Assembly: GCF_026015625.1 (NCBI RefSeq)
Contig: NZ_JAPDVG010000001.1
Coordinates: 3,152,501 to 3,216,500 of the forward strand
DNA from: Segatella copri
GTDB lineage: Bacteria > Bacteroidota > Bacteroidia > Bacteroidales > Bacteroidaceae
Length of the DNA stretch: 64,000 bases
Direction of reading: 5' to 3'
Positions 49,605-59,382 of this stretch are shown piece by piece. The notes beneath the pieces are model-generated. The model was not told the DNA's origin, did not search any database, and saw only the letters and a program-made list of their open reading frames with translations. The first letter of the stretch is position 1. Each line of letters opens with the position of its first letter. Position numbers and translations under genes: made by a program.

Positions 49605-52571
49605 ATGAAAGCAATCCAGAATTTAGCAAAGAGAAGTTTGCTTCTCGTGGCATTGTTCGTCATCGGATGTCTGCAACTCATGGCGCAGACAAGAACCATC
49701 AAAGGTGAGGTGACTGATGCGCAGAATGGTGAGGCTCTGATTGGCGCCACTGTCATGGTGGAAGGCGAAAAGGGCGGTACAGTTACTGATTTTGACGGTA
49801 ACTTCAGTCTTCAGGTATCTTCTTCAGCCAAGAAGATCAAGGTATCTTATATCGGTTATATTGATAAGGTACTTTCTATCTCAGACAATATGAAGGTGAA
49901 ACTCGAATCCGACAGCAAGGCGCTGGCTGATGTCGTGGTCATCGGATATGGTACGGCAAGAAAGAGTGACCTGACAGGTTCCGTAGCTACCGTGAAATCG
50001 AAGGACTTTAATAAAGGTCTCGTTTCTTCTCCAGAACAGTTGATCAACGGTAAGGTTTCGGGTGTACAGATTATGTCCAACAGTGGTTCTGCCTCTGCCG
50101 GCAGTACCATCCGTGTGCGTGGTGGTGCATCTCTTAATGCCAGTAACGACCCTCTTATCGTGCTCGATGGTGTGCCATTGGAGCAGGGGGGTATTTCGGG
50201 TAACAGCAGCAACTTCCTCAGCATGATCAACCCTTCTGATATCGAGAGCATGACTGTATTGAAGGATGCTTCTTCTACAGCCATCTATGGTTCCCGTGCA
50301 TCTAACGGTGTCATCATCATTACCACCAAGAAGGGACAGCAGGGTGCTGTAAAGGTGAACTTCAATACCACCAACAGTTTGCAGACCCGTGCGCAGATGG
50401 TAGATATGCTGAGCCGTGATGAATTCGTGAATGTCATCAACCAGTTTGGTACAGATAACCAAAAGTCATTGCTCGGTACAGCCAATACCGATTGGAACGA
50501 TGAGGTTTACCGCACAGCCTTCGGTACAGATAATAACCTCAGCGTGAGCGGCAGCATCGACAAGTGGTTGCCATTCCGAGTGTCTGTAGGCTATTACAAC
50601 CAGAGCGGTCTGGTTCGCAAGGACAATGTAGAGCGCTGGACAGGTAACGTTGTATTGACTCCTAGCTTCTTCCAGGATCACCTGAAGTTGACCATCAACG
50701 CCAAGGGAACGCTTAATAACAACTCATTCAATAATGGTGGCGCTGTATGGGCAGCTGCCACATTCAACCCAACCATCCCGGTTTATTCCGGCAACGACAA
50801 ATATGGTGGCTATAATGAGGCACTCGATGCTGATGGCTATCCAGTGAATGCCGGTGTAAGAAACCCTCGCGGTCTGGTTGATCTGTATGATTCAAAGAGT
50901 AAGGTAAGCCGCTTCATCGGTTCTATGGATGTAGATTACAAGGTTCACTTCCTGCCAGACCTCAAGCTCCATGCTACCGTGGGTGCTGACTATGCCAAGG
51001 GCGACGGAACCGTTTATGTTCCTGTCTACGCAGCACAGAGCTACAACAAGGATGAGTCTTTGGGCGGTAGCGATTACAAGTATGGTCCTCAGAAGAACGA
51101 GAACCGCTTGCTTACCCTCTATGCCAACTATGCAAAGTATTTCGAAGATATCAAGAGTAATGTAGATCTGACAGCCGGTTACGACTACCAGTACTGGAAG
51201 AGTACTACACCTCTTTATTATACCAAAAGTGCGGCAGGCACAAACCTGTCAACCGTAAAGGCTTCAGATTACCGTCATGTAATGTTGTCATATTACGGAC
51301 GTATCAACTATTCATTCGATGGAAAGTATCTCCTGACGGCTACCGTTCGTCGAGACGCATCTTCCCGTTTCTCTAAGGATACCCGTTGGGGTACTTTCCC
51401 ATCTGTTGCTTTGGGCTGGACTTTGACAGAAGAGCCTTGGTTGAAGAACCAGAAGGTACTTTCTAACTTGAAACTCCGTGCCAGCTATGGTGTTACCGGT
51501 CAGCAGGAAGGTATCGGCAACTACAACTATCTGCCGGTTTATACCTACAGCGTGACAGGTGCCGAAGCATTCATCAACGGACAGTATATCAATACTTACC
51601 GTCCTGAGGCATACGTATCAGACTTGAAGTGGGAGACTACAACCTCCTGGAACTTCGGTCTCGATTTCGGATTCCTGGATGGCCGTATCGGTGGTGCCAT
51701 CGATTTCTATACCCGTAAGACCAAGGACCTGTTGGCATCAGTACCAACAGCAGCAGGTACCAACTTCTCAAAGACTATCCTTACCAACGTAGGTAATGTG
51801 GACAGCAAGGGTATTGAGGTTTCTCTGAATGCAACCCCTATCCAGACCAAGGACTGGGAGTGGAACCTGAGCTATAACTTTACCTGGCAGAACATGAAGG
51901 TGAAGAACCTTTCATTGATAAAGGGTGGAAGCCAGACCAACGTGAAGGTAGGTCCATCTATCGATGCTTACCAGTTCCAGGTACTCTCTGAGGGATATGA
52001 GCCATACATGTTCTATGTGTATCATCAGCTCTACGACTCAAAGACAGGCAAGCCTATCGAGGGTGCTTATGCCGATTTGAACAATGATGGCGAAATCAAT
52101 GAGTCAGATCTCTACCGCTATCATTCTCCAGCCCCTAAGTACATCATGGGCTTGAGTACATCTTTGAGATACAAGCAGCTGACACTCGGTATGAGTTTCC
52201 GTGCCAACATCGACAACTATGTATACAACGGCATGGGTATGAGTACAGGTGCTTTTGAGACCGTAAGCTACAACAACTCACAACTCAACAACCTCAATAC
52301 CAGCTTCCTGAAGACAGGTTTCAAGACCCGTCAGTATCTCTCTGATTACTACGTAGAGAATGCTTCGTTCCTGAAACTCGACAACCTGAGTTTGAGTTAC
52401 AATGTAGGTAAGATCAACAAGTGGGCTTCGCTCACCGTATCTGCGATGGTACAGAATGTATTCACCATCACCGGTTACTCAGGTACAGATCCTGAGGTGC
52501 CAAACGGAATGGACAACTCATTCTATCCACGTCCTCGCACTTACTCAGTAAGCCTCGGACTTCAGTTCTAA
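49605..52571 (+). CDS. SusC/RagA-like TonB-dependent outer-membrane transporter
   Basis: The 988-residue outer-membrane barrel has a signal peptide (LVALFVIGCLQLMA), a carboxypeptidase-like N-terminal domain (IKGEVTDAQNGEALIGATVMVEG...DFDGNFSL, about 30-100), and a TonB-box region VVVIGYGTARKSDLTGSVA. The plug domain has VRGGASLNASNDPLIVLDGVPLEQGG, and a long beta barrel ends in YSVSLGLQF with the terminal Phe. With the SusD below it forms the lid-and-barrel importer. The substrate is inferred as beta-1,4-galactan oligomers from the GH53 and GH2 genes in the same operon. Confidence 0.96.
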   Translation: MKAIQNLAKRSLLLVALFVIGCLQLMAQTRTIKGEVTDAQNGEALIGATVMVEGEKGGTVTDFDGNFSLQVSSSAKKIKVSYIGYIDKVLSISDNMKVKLESDSKALADVVVIGYGTARKSDLTGSVATVKSKDFNKGLVSSPEQLINGKVSGVQIMSNSGSASAGSTIRVRGGASLNASNDPLIVLDGVPLEQGGISGNSSNFLSMINPSDIESMTVLKDASSTAIYGSRASNGVIIITTKKGQQGAVKVNFNTTNSLQTRAQMVDMLSRDEFVNVINQFGTDNQKSLLGTANTDWNDEVYRTAFGTDNNLSVSGSIDKWLPFRVSVGYYNQSGLVRKDNVERWTGNVVLTPSFFQDHLKLTINAKGTLNNNSFNNGGAVWAAATFNPTIPVYSGNDKYGGYNEALDADGYPVNAGVRNPRGLVDLYDSKSKVSRFIGSMDVDYKVHFLPDLKLHATVGADYAKGDGTVYVPVYAAQSYNKDESLGGSDYKYGPQKNENRLLTLYANYAKYFEDIKSNVDLTAGYDYQYWKSTTPLYYTKSAAGTNLSTVKASDYRHVMLSYYGRINYSFDGKYLLTATVRRDASSRFSKDTRWGTFPSVALGWTLTEEPWLKNQKVLSNLKLRASYGVTGQQEGIGNYNYLPVYTYSVTGAEAFINGQYINTYRPEAYVSDLKWETTTSWNFGLDFGFLDGRIGGAIDFYTRKTKDLLASVPTAAGTNFSKTILTNVGNVDSKGIEVSLNATPIQTKDWEWNLSYNFTWQNMKVKNLSLIKGGSQTNVKVGPSIDAYQFQVLSEGYEPYMFYVYHQLYDSKTGKPIEGAYADLNNDGEINESDLYRYHSPAPKYIMGLSTSLRYKQLTLGMSFRANIDNYVYNGMGMSTGAFETVSYNNSQLNNLNTSFLKTGFKTRQYLSDYYVENASFLKLDNLSLSYNVGKINKWASLTVSAMVQNVFTITGYSGTDPEVPNGMDNSFYPRPRTYSVSLGLQF

Positions 52572-52589
52572 CAATCAAAACAGATAACA

Positions 52590-54251
52590 ATGAAACTTAA
52601 GAATATATTATATAGTATGATGATGGGAACAGCGGTGCTGACAGGCACTACCAGCTGTGTTTCCGATCTTGACCAATATCCTCATACAGAGACAACCTCT
52701 AAGGATGTTTATACCTCGCTTGCCAATTATGAGGCTGTGCTGGGTAAGATTTACGCTGCCATGGTGACTAGCGGTCAGGGCAAGGGCGGCGATAATAAGG
52801 ATATGGAATCCGTATTGAACGCCGGCAGTGGTTTCGATTACATGCGTATGTTTATCAATATGCAGGAGTGTGGTACCGATGAATTTGCCTCTACCTGGCT
52901 GACAGGTGAGCAGACCACCGGCCTGACCTATCTTTCATGGGATGCCAACGATGCGTGGGTATCAGATATGTATTATCGTATCTACTACAACATCGCCCTT
53001 TGCAACGAGTTCCTGCGCAATGCCAATAATGCCAATTTCTCGGGTGCTGATGCAGAGAAGATGAAGGAGTATAAGGCAGAAGTCCGCTTCATGCGCGCTC
53101 TGTTCTATTACCATGCCCTCGATTTCTATCGCAACATTCCGATGGTGACAGAGAACGACCCTGTGGGCAGCTACATTCCTCCTCGTTATACTCCTCAGCA
53201 GACATTCGATTATATCGAGAGCGAGTTGAAGGATTGTGTAGGTGATATGCTTCCTGCATCCACCTGTCCTTACGGTCAGGCTTCTCAGGGTGCTGCCTAT
53301 ACCTTGCTTGCCAAGCTTTATCTGAACAGCGAGGTTTATACCGGCGTTGCCAAGTATGCCGAGTGCATGGAGGCTTGTAAGAAGGTGATGGATATGGGCT
53401 ACTCTTTGGAGTCTGATTACAGCAAGCTCTTCAATGCTGATAACGACAAGCGTACCAACGAAATTATCTTCGCCTTGCCAGTAAGTGCAGAGCATACAGT
53501 AAGCTGGGGTTCTTCCACTTACTTGGTGTGTGGACAGTTGAGTATGTCGAATGCCAACCAGAATGTTGCCGATTTCGGTGCTACCAGTGGCTGGAGCGAG
53601 TTCCGTCTCCGTCCTGAGTTCGTGGATAAGTTTACCCAGACCGATATTGATGGAGGTGGCGACAAGCGCTGCAAGTTCTTCACCAATGGTCAGAGCAAGG
53701 ATGTAACCAACATGACCGATGAAACCACCGGTTATCTCTCAGAGAAATGGAGTAATCTGAAGGATGATGGTACTACAGCATCTAATACTGCTGATGCAGG
53801 TGTAGAAACCGATTTCCCTCTCTTCCGTTTGGCAGATGTTTATCTGATGTATGCCGAGTGCGTGGTTCGTCTGCATAATGACTGGGATAACTGGGGTGGT
53901 GGTAGTGATGCTACAGATCCAACCGTGATTGCTTCTCGCAAGCAGGGTGCTATCTATTGGATCAACCAGCTTCGTGAGCGCTCTCATGCTTCTGATGTAT
54001 GGGCAAGCAACTTTGCTGATGACGATGCCTTCCTCCAGTTCATCCTCGATGAGCGTGCCCGTGAACTCTATCATGAAGGTTATCGCCGTACCGACCTGAT
54101 TCGCTATGGTCAGTTTACTACTAATAAGTACATCTGGCAGTGGAAGGGTGGTGTCCACGACGGACAGGCAGTGGATAGCAAGTACAACATCTATCCAATC
54201 CCTAACACCGAGCTTACCGCAAATCCAAATCTTCATAACGACAACTATTAA
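52590..54251 (+). CDS. SusD/RagB-like glycan-binding lipoprotein
   Basis: The 553-residue surface lipoprotein has the lipobox GTTSC near residue 22, and the SusD opening DLDQYPHTETTSKDVYTSLANYEAVLGKIY. TPR-like helices follow (YKAEVRFMRALFYYHALDFYRNIPMVTE), and the C-terminal family pattern (ILDERARELYHEGYRRTDLIRYGQFT, YPIPNTELTANPNL) ends it. It caps the SusC barrel and captures glycan. It lies 18 bp after susC. Confidence 0.96.
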   Translation: MKLKNILYSMMMGTAVLTGTTSCVSDLDQYPHTETTSKDVYTSLANYEAVLGKIYAAMVTSGQGKGGDNKDMESVLNAGSGFDYMRMFINMQECGTDEFASTWLTGEQTTGLTYLSWDANDAWVSDMYYRIYYNIALCNEFLRNANNANFSGADAEKMKEYKAEVRFMRALFYYHALDFYRNIPMVTENDPVGSYIPPRYTPQQTFDYIESELKDCVGDMLPASTCPYGQASQGAAYTLLAKLYLNSEVYTGVAKYAECMEACKKVMDMGYSLESDYSKLFNADNDKRTNEIIFALPVSAEHTVSWGSSTYLVCGQLSMSNANQNVADFGATSGWSEFRLRPEFVDKFTQTDIDGGGDKRCKFFTNGQSKDVTNMTDETTGYLSEKWSNLKDDGTTASNTADAGVETDFPLFRLADVYLMYAECVVRLHNDWDNWGGGSDATDPTVIASRKQGAIYWINQLRERSHASDVWASNFADDDAFLQFILDERARELYHEGYRRTDLIRYGQFTTNKYIWQWKGGVHDGQAVDSKYNIYPIPNTELTANPNLHNDNY

Positions 54252-54263
54252 TAGGATAAAAGA

Positions 54264-55655
54264 ATGAAAAAGATATTTAGAAACTTGATGATGCTTCTCT
54301 GCGCACTCACCGCCCTGGTGAGTTGCGACGAGAGTGGCGACAAGATATATCTGGATGGCTTCAAGGCATCCGATCTGATGGCATCGGCATCCGATGTGAA
54401 GCTGTCTGTAGATAACAGTAAGGACGTTGTCCTCTCGTTGGCTTGGCAGAATCCTACCTTGTTTTCGAACGATGAAACCAAGCCTGCGGGCAGCGGAGTG
54501 TTGAAGACTTATCTGCAGGCATCCGCCTCAGAAGATTTCGCATCAGTAAAGGAATACACCGTAACCGACCTTTCCAAGGCTTTCACCGGTGCTGATCTCA
54601 ATGCTGCAGCCAAGGATCTCGGCTTGTCTCCTGATGTGAGTTCACCTCTTTATTTCCGTATCAAGAGTCAGATGGGTGCCAATCTTGATGCCGCTTACAG
54701 CAATGTCTGCCAGGTAAAGGTTACTCCATACCTCATTGATATGAGCTACATCAATATCCTGAATGAGAAAAAGGATCAAGTTCTGACCAAACTCTATTCT
54801 CCTAATTCTGATGGAGTTTATTCTGGCTATATGAATGCCTCTTCTTGGTTCCATATCTGGGGTAAGGAAAATGATGGTACCATTTGGGGTAATGTAGGAC
54901 AGGATAACCATGTGTACGAAATGGATAATACTGAGTCTGCATGGAACATCTGGTTCCCAGGTCAGACAGGTATTTATTATACAGTTCTTGATACAAAAGC
55001 TAAGGAACTTAAGCCAACTTACATCAAGTCGATGCAGTTGAATGGTGAAGATATGACCTATGATGCTCCTAACTATGCTTGGACCAAGGTGATTACAACC
55101 GCAGCCGATAATACTCCAATTAGCATCGTAGCAACAGGTGCAGAGTACAGCAAGGATACAGGTACAGAAGATGCTGCAGCTGTGGTGAAGACCATGAACT
55201 ATACTTTGGCTGATGGCAAAATGACAGATGCTGCAACAGCTGGAAGTGTAAATATTGCCAAGGCTGGTACTTATACCGTAACCGTGAAAGTTGGTGAGCA
55301 CAGCCAGCTGGAATACACCATCGTTGAGGGCGACCAGACAACTCCAGAGCCAGAGGTTAGCAATACCCTCTGTATGTTCTCTAAGGATGGTAACACCCTT
55401 CTTGCCGTGATGAACAAGGTGAGTGATGGCGTTTATACCTGCAAGTACAAGCCAACAGCTTGGGAGAATTTCCGGTTTATCTTCGTAGGTGAAAACAAGG
55501 ACGACAAGCAGACTTGGTATGGTTCTGATCCAAGCGATCTTTTTAAATTGTCAACAGCTAGTGACTGTTGGGACATTTGGTTCAAGGATGATGTAACTGG
55601 TGGTGAAGTTACCGTTACCGCTGACCTCAACACCATGACATGGAAATATGAATAA
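54264..55655 (+). CDS. SusE/SusF-like surface glycan-binding lipoprotein
   Basis: The 463-residue lipoprotein has the lipobox TALVSC near residue 21, an Ig-like SusE N-terminal domain (about 40-140, SVDNSKDVVLSLAWQNPTLFSND), and then two or three beta modules of the starch-binding-like type. The last reads TLCMFSKDGNTLLAVMNKV...FRFIFVGENKDDKQTWYGS. Several exposed Trp residues (WFHIWGKENDGTIWG, WNIWFPG, WDIWFKD) suit sugar stacking. It lies 12 bp after susD. Galactan binding is inferred from context. Confidence 0.88.
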   Translation: MKKIFRNLMMLLCALTALVSCDESGDKIYLDGFKASDLMASASDVKLSVDNSKDVVLSLAWQNPTLFSNDETKPAGSGVLKTYLQASASEDFASVKEYTVTDLSKAFTGADLNAAAKDLGLSPDVSSPLYFRIKSQMGANLDAAYSNVCQVKVTPYLIDMSYINILNEKKDQVLTKLYSPNSDGVYSGYMNASSWFHIWGKENDGTIWGNVGQDNHVYEMDNTESAWNIWFPGQTGIYYTVLDTKAKELKPTYIKSMQLNGEDMTYDAPNYAWTKVITTAADNTPISIVATGAEYSKDTGTEDAAAVVKTMNYTLADGKMTDAATAGSVNIAKAGTYTVTVKVGEHSQLEYTIVEGDQTTPEPEVSNTLCMFSKDGNTLLAVMNKVSDGVYTCKYKPTAWENFRFIFVGENKDDKQTWYGSDPSDLFKLSTASDCWDIWFKDDVTGGEVTVTADLNTMTWKYE

Positions 55656-55673
55656 TTAATAAGAAAAATAGCA

Positions 55674-56759
55674 ATGAAGAATATTTTAGGAAAAGCCATA
55701 TTGCTGGCTTCAGCACTCTTGTTTTCTATTACAGGAACAAGTTGCAGCAATGATGATAATACCACTCCCGAAAAGGAGAAGACATACGATATGAGTGGCT
55801 TCGCCAAGGGCGCCGATGTAAGTTGGCTCACAGAGATGGAGAAGGATGGTGTGAAATTCTATAATCAGAATGGCAAGGCAACAGAATGCATGAAGCTCCT
55901 TCGCGAAGAGGGAACCAATTCCATCCGTCTGCGTGTCTGGGTAAATCCGGAAGGTGGCTGGTGTGGCAAGGATGATGTCATCGCCAAGGCTTGGCGTGCT
56001 CAGCAGCTCGGCTTCCGTCTGATGATTGACTTCCACTATTCTGATACCTGGGCTGACCCGGGCAACCAGAAAGTTCCTGCTGCATGGCAGGGCTATACTG
56101 CCGAACAGATGAAACAGGCTGTGGCTGATCATACCAAGGATGTATTGACAGCCTTGAAGGATAGAGGTGTAACCAACGTAGAGTGGGTGCAGGTGGGTAA
56201 TGAAACCCGCGACGGAATGCTCTGGAATAGCGATGAGGCTGTAACCGGTCAGGTATCTAAGAATGCAGCCAATTTTGCTGCTTATATCAACGCCGGTTAT
56301 GATGCTGTAAAGGAAGTTTATCCTAAGGCAAAAGTCATCGTGCATGTAGATAAGGGTCAGGACCTCGGTGGACTTACCTGGCTCTACGATAAGCTGAAGG
56401 ACAATGGTGGAAAGTGGGATGTCATCGGACTGTCTCTTTATCCGGAAGATGATAACTGGCAGAGTTATGCAGAGAGTTGTCTCTCTAACATCCAGACTCT
56501 TTCTTCCAAGTATGGCAAGGACGTCATCATCTCTGAAATCGGTATGTGGTGGGGTTCTGAGCAGGCTGCGCCATTGATGAAGAAGATGGTGGATGGCTGT
56601 AAGAAGATTTCTACCTGCGAGGGTATCTTCTATTGGGAACCGGAAGTTTACAACAACTGGAAACCAGCCAACTATATCACTCTGGGTTGGGATGCATATA
56701 CCAAGGGAGCCTTCGACAACAGCGGCAAACCAACTGCCGTATTTGATGCATATAAATAA
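55674..56759 (+). CDS. GH53 endo-beta-1,4-galactanase
   Basis: The 361-residue lipoprotein (lipobox ITGTSC) has the GH53 barrel: FAKGADVSWLTEMEKDGVKFYNQNGK, SIRLRVWVNP, IDFHYSDTWADPGNQKVP, acid/base Glu in VQVGNET near 176, and nucleophile Glu in IISEIGMWW near 287. It hydrolyses internal beta-1,4-galactosyl bonds of pectic galactan (type I arabinogalactan). The lipid anchor suggests surface display beside SusCDE, making oligomers for import. It lies 18 bp after the SusE-like gene. Confidence 0.94.
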   Translation: MKNILGKAILLASALLFSITGTSCSNDDNTTPEKEKTYDMSGFAKGADVSWLTEMEKDGVKFYNQNGKATECMKLLREEGTNSIRLRVWVNPEGGWCGKDDVIAKAWRAQQLGFRLMIDFHYSDTWADPGNQKVPAAWQGYTAEQMKQAVADHTKDVLTALKDRGVTNVEWVQVGNETRDGMLWNSDEAVTGQVSKNAANFAAYINAGYDAVKEVYPKAKVIVHVDKGQDLGGLTWLYDKLKDNGGKWDVIGLSLYPEDDNWQSYAESCLSNIQTLSSKYGKDVIISEIGMWWGSEQAAPLMKKMVDGCKKISTCEGIFYWEPEVYNNWKPANYITLGWDAYTKGAFDNSGKPTAVFDAYK

Positions 56760-56776
56760 GAATATTAAATAGCAAT

Positions 56777-59227
56777 ATGATCAAGAGAAGCATTACTTTC
56801 ATGACTCTTGCCCTGGCACTCACAACGCTGTGCCAGGCGCAGAGCAGAAAGGTTATCAACCTGCCTTCATGGGACTTCTCCCGTGATGGCAAGGCGTGGC
56901 AGCAGGTAGCTGTTCCGCACGATTGGGCTATCTCGGGACCTTTCGATAAGAAATGGGACCTGCAGATGGTGGCCATCGAGCAGAATGGCGAAACCGAAAA
57001 GACCGAGAAGTCGGGACGTTCTGGTGCGCTGCCTTGGATAGGTGAGGGTATGTATAAGATGAACTGGACGGCTCCTAAGGGCTATAAGCGTGCCGTACTC
57101 GTCTTCGACGGTGCCATGAGCCAGCCTGTTGTCAGCGTCAATGGCAAGGAGGCAGGCAAGTGGGCTTACGGCTACAATGCCTTCCGCATCGACATCACAC
57201 CTTTCATCAAGTTTGGTAAGAGTAATCTCATCGAGGTACATCTTAATAATGTAGAGGAGAGCAGTCGTTGGTATCCGGGAGGCGGCCTTTACCGTCCGGT
57301 TTCCGTAGAACTCTATGGCAACGAGAACTTCTCTACCTGGGATACCTTCGTCCGTACCCTGAAGGCTGATAAGCAGGAAGCTGAAGTAGAAGTAAATGCA
57401 CTGCTGGAAGGAAAGACTGGTAAGTCGGGCAAGACCGTCATAGCCCTGTTGGATAAGGCTGGCGAGAAGGTTGCCGAGCAGACAGTCACAGGTGCCAATC
57501 CTGAAATCAAGACTACTCTGAAGGTAGCGAATCCTCATCTCTGGTCTCCGGAATCTCCTTACCTCTATCAGGTAAAACTTACCCGATATGAAGGAAAGAA
57601 GGTGGCTGATGTGCAGACCCTGAAGACCGGTATCCGTACCATTGCCGTATCCAAGGATTATGGTTTCCAGCTCAATGGCGTTACCCGAAAGCTGAAGGGC
57701 GTCTGTCTGCACCACGACCTCGGTCCATTGGGTGCAGCAGAGAACAAGGCAGCTCTTATCCGTCAGATCAAGATGATGAAGCAGATGGGTTGCGACGCCA
57801 TCCGTACTGCCCACAACATGCCTTCTACCATGCAGATGGAAATCTGCGATTCCCTCGGTATGATGGTGATGGCAGAGAGTTTCGATATGTGGATTTATCC
57901 TAAATGCAAGAACGGCTATGCCAAGTTCTTCAAGGAGTGGAGCGATAAGGATATCACCAATCTGGTAAAGCACCACCGCAACCATCCTAGCATCGTGATG
58001 TGGAGCATCGGTAACGAGATTCCTGAACAGTGGAGCAAGGAGGGTGTGCAGATTGCTAAGCGTCTGCAGGATATCTGTCATCAGTACGACCCATCCCGCC
58101 CTGTAACCCAGGGTATGGATAAGGCAGAAGATGCCTTGAAGAGCGGCTTTGCCCAGACCATGGATGTACCGGGCTTCAACTATCGCGTACATAAATATTA
58201 TAAGAATATCGAGCAGTTGCCTCAGGGATTCCTCCTCGGTTCTGAAACCGCCTCTACGGTCAGTTCCCGTGGCGTATACAAGTTCCCGGTAGTGGTAAGT
58301 GATAAGGCTACCTATCCTGATGGTCAGTGCTCAAGCTATGATACCGAATACTGTTCCTGGAGCAATCTTCCTGATGATGACTGGAAGATGCAGGATGACT
58401 ACAGTTGGGTAATCGGTGAGTTTGTATGGACCGGTTACGACTATCTGGGCGAGCCGACTCCTTACGATACCTACTGGCCAAGTCGCAGCAGTTACTTCGG
58501 CATCTGCGACCTTGCCGGACTTCCAAAGGACCGCTACTATATGTATCGTGCCCGCTGGAACGAGCAGCAGCATACTACCCATCTTCTTCCTCACTGGAAC
58601 TGGAAGGGTAGAGAAGGACAGGTTACCCCTGTATATTGCTATACCGATGGTGTGGAAGGCGAGCTTTTCGTCAACGGCAATAGTCAGGGCAGAGTGCGCA
58701 AGGACAAGTCAAGCCGTCTGGACCGCTACCGTCTGCGCTGGAACAATGTGAAGTATGAACCGGGTGAGATTCGCGTGGTTACTTACAACCAGTATGGCGA
58801 AAAGGTTGGTGAGGACGTGAAGCGTACTGCCGGCGAGCCTGCACAGATGAAGTTCAGCGTAGAAACACCTGATCATGAGCCTGTTGCCTGCATGGTAGAA
58901 GGCTGTACCGATGAGCACAATGTGCTTTTGAATGCCGATGGCAACGATCTTGCCTTCATCACCGTGAGTCTGCAGGATAAGGACGGCAATGAATGTCCGC
59001 TTGCCGATGACGAACTGACCTTCGAGGTGAGTGGTGCCGGCACTTTCAAGGCAGCCTGCAACGGCGATGCCACATCGCTCGAACCGTTCACCCAGCCACA
59101 GATGAAACTCTTCTCCGGCAAACTCGTAGTCATCGTACAGAGCAGCAAGCAGAAGGGCGACATCATCCTGAAGGTAAAAGACAGCAAGCGAAATATCGAA
59201 AAGTCGATTACGCTCCAGGCAATATAA
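56777..59227 (+). CDS. GH2 beta-galactosidase
   Basis: The 816-residue exported glycosidase has a signal peptide (FMTLALALTTLCQA), a jelly-roll domain (WQQVAVPHDWAISGPF, VEESSRWYPGGGLYRPV), an Ig-like domain, and a TIM barrel. The acid/base Glu is in MWSIGNEIPEQW near 415 and the nucleophile Glu in IGEFVWTGYDYLGEPTPYD near 548. C-terminal DUF4982-type Ig modules end it. It would release galactose from imported galacto-oligomers, probably in the periplasm since there is no lipobox. It closes the operon and is followed by a terminator. Confidence 0.93.
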   Translation: MIKRSITFMTLALALTTLCQAQSRKVINLPSWDFSRDGKAWQQVAVPHDWAISGPFDKKWDLQMVAIEQNGETEKTEKSGRSGALPWIGEGMYKMNWTAPKGYKRAVLVFDGAMSQPVVSVNGKEAGKWAYGYNAFRIDITPFIKFGKSNLIEVHLNNVEESSRWYPGGGLYRPVSVELYGNENFSTWDTFVRTLKADKQEAEVEVNALLEGKTGKSGKTVIALLDKAGEKVAEQTVTGANPEIKTTLKVANPHLWSPESPYLYQVKLTRYEGKKVADVQTLKTGIRTIAVSKDYGFQLNGVTRKLKGVCLHHDLGPLGAAENKAALIRQIKMMKQMGCDAIRTAHNMPSTMQMEICDSLGMMVMAESFDMWIYPKCKNGYAKFFKEWSDKDITNLVKHHRNHPSIVMWSIGNEIPEQWSKEGVQIAKRLQDICHQYDPSRPVTQGMDKAEDALKSGFAQTMDVPGFNYRVHKYYKNIEQLPQGFLLGSETASTVSSRGVYKFPVVVSDKATYPDGQCSSYDTEYCSWSNLPDDDWKMQDDYSWVIGEFVWTGYDYLGEPTPYDTYWPSRSSYFGICDLAGLPKDRYYMYRARWNEQQHTTHLLPHWNWKGREGQVTPVYCYTDGVEGELFVNGNSQGRVRKDKSSRLDRYRLRWNNVKYEPGEIRVVTYNQYGEKVGEDVKRTAGEPAQMKFSVETPDHEPVACMVEGCTDEHNVLLNADGNDLAFITVSLQDKDGNECPLADDELTFEVSGAGTFKAACNGDATSLEPFTQPQMKLFSGKLVVIVQSSKQKGDIILKVKDSKRNIEKSITLQAI

Positions 59228-59274
59228 GAAGACTGAGACAGATTTCAGTTGGTTATAAAGTATATAGTTTATAT

Positions 59275-59330
59275 CGGATCCTCTGGGAATAGCAGCGGCT
59301 ATTTTTCTCAGGGGATTCTTTTTTTTTGAA
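59275..59330 (+). terminator. Terminator of the galactan PUL
   Basis: GGATCCTCTG.. and ..CAGGGGATTC form an outer stem. An inner AATAGC/GCTATT stem extends it, and eight or more T follow. Confidence 0.85.
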
Positions 59331-59346
59331 TTTTCTCCGATATTTT

Positions 59347-59377
59347 TTGGCGTTATCATGAATATTGTGTAAATTTG
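59347..59377 (+). promoter_or_regulatory. Promoter of the PUL regulator gene
   Basis: TTG at 59347-59349 and TAAATTTG at 59370-59377 are 20 bp apart. The ATG at 59383 begins only 5 bp after the -7 element, so the transcript would be leaderless or nearly so. Confidence 0.75.
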
Positions 59378-59382
59378 CACAC

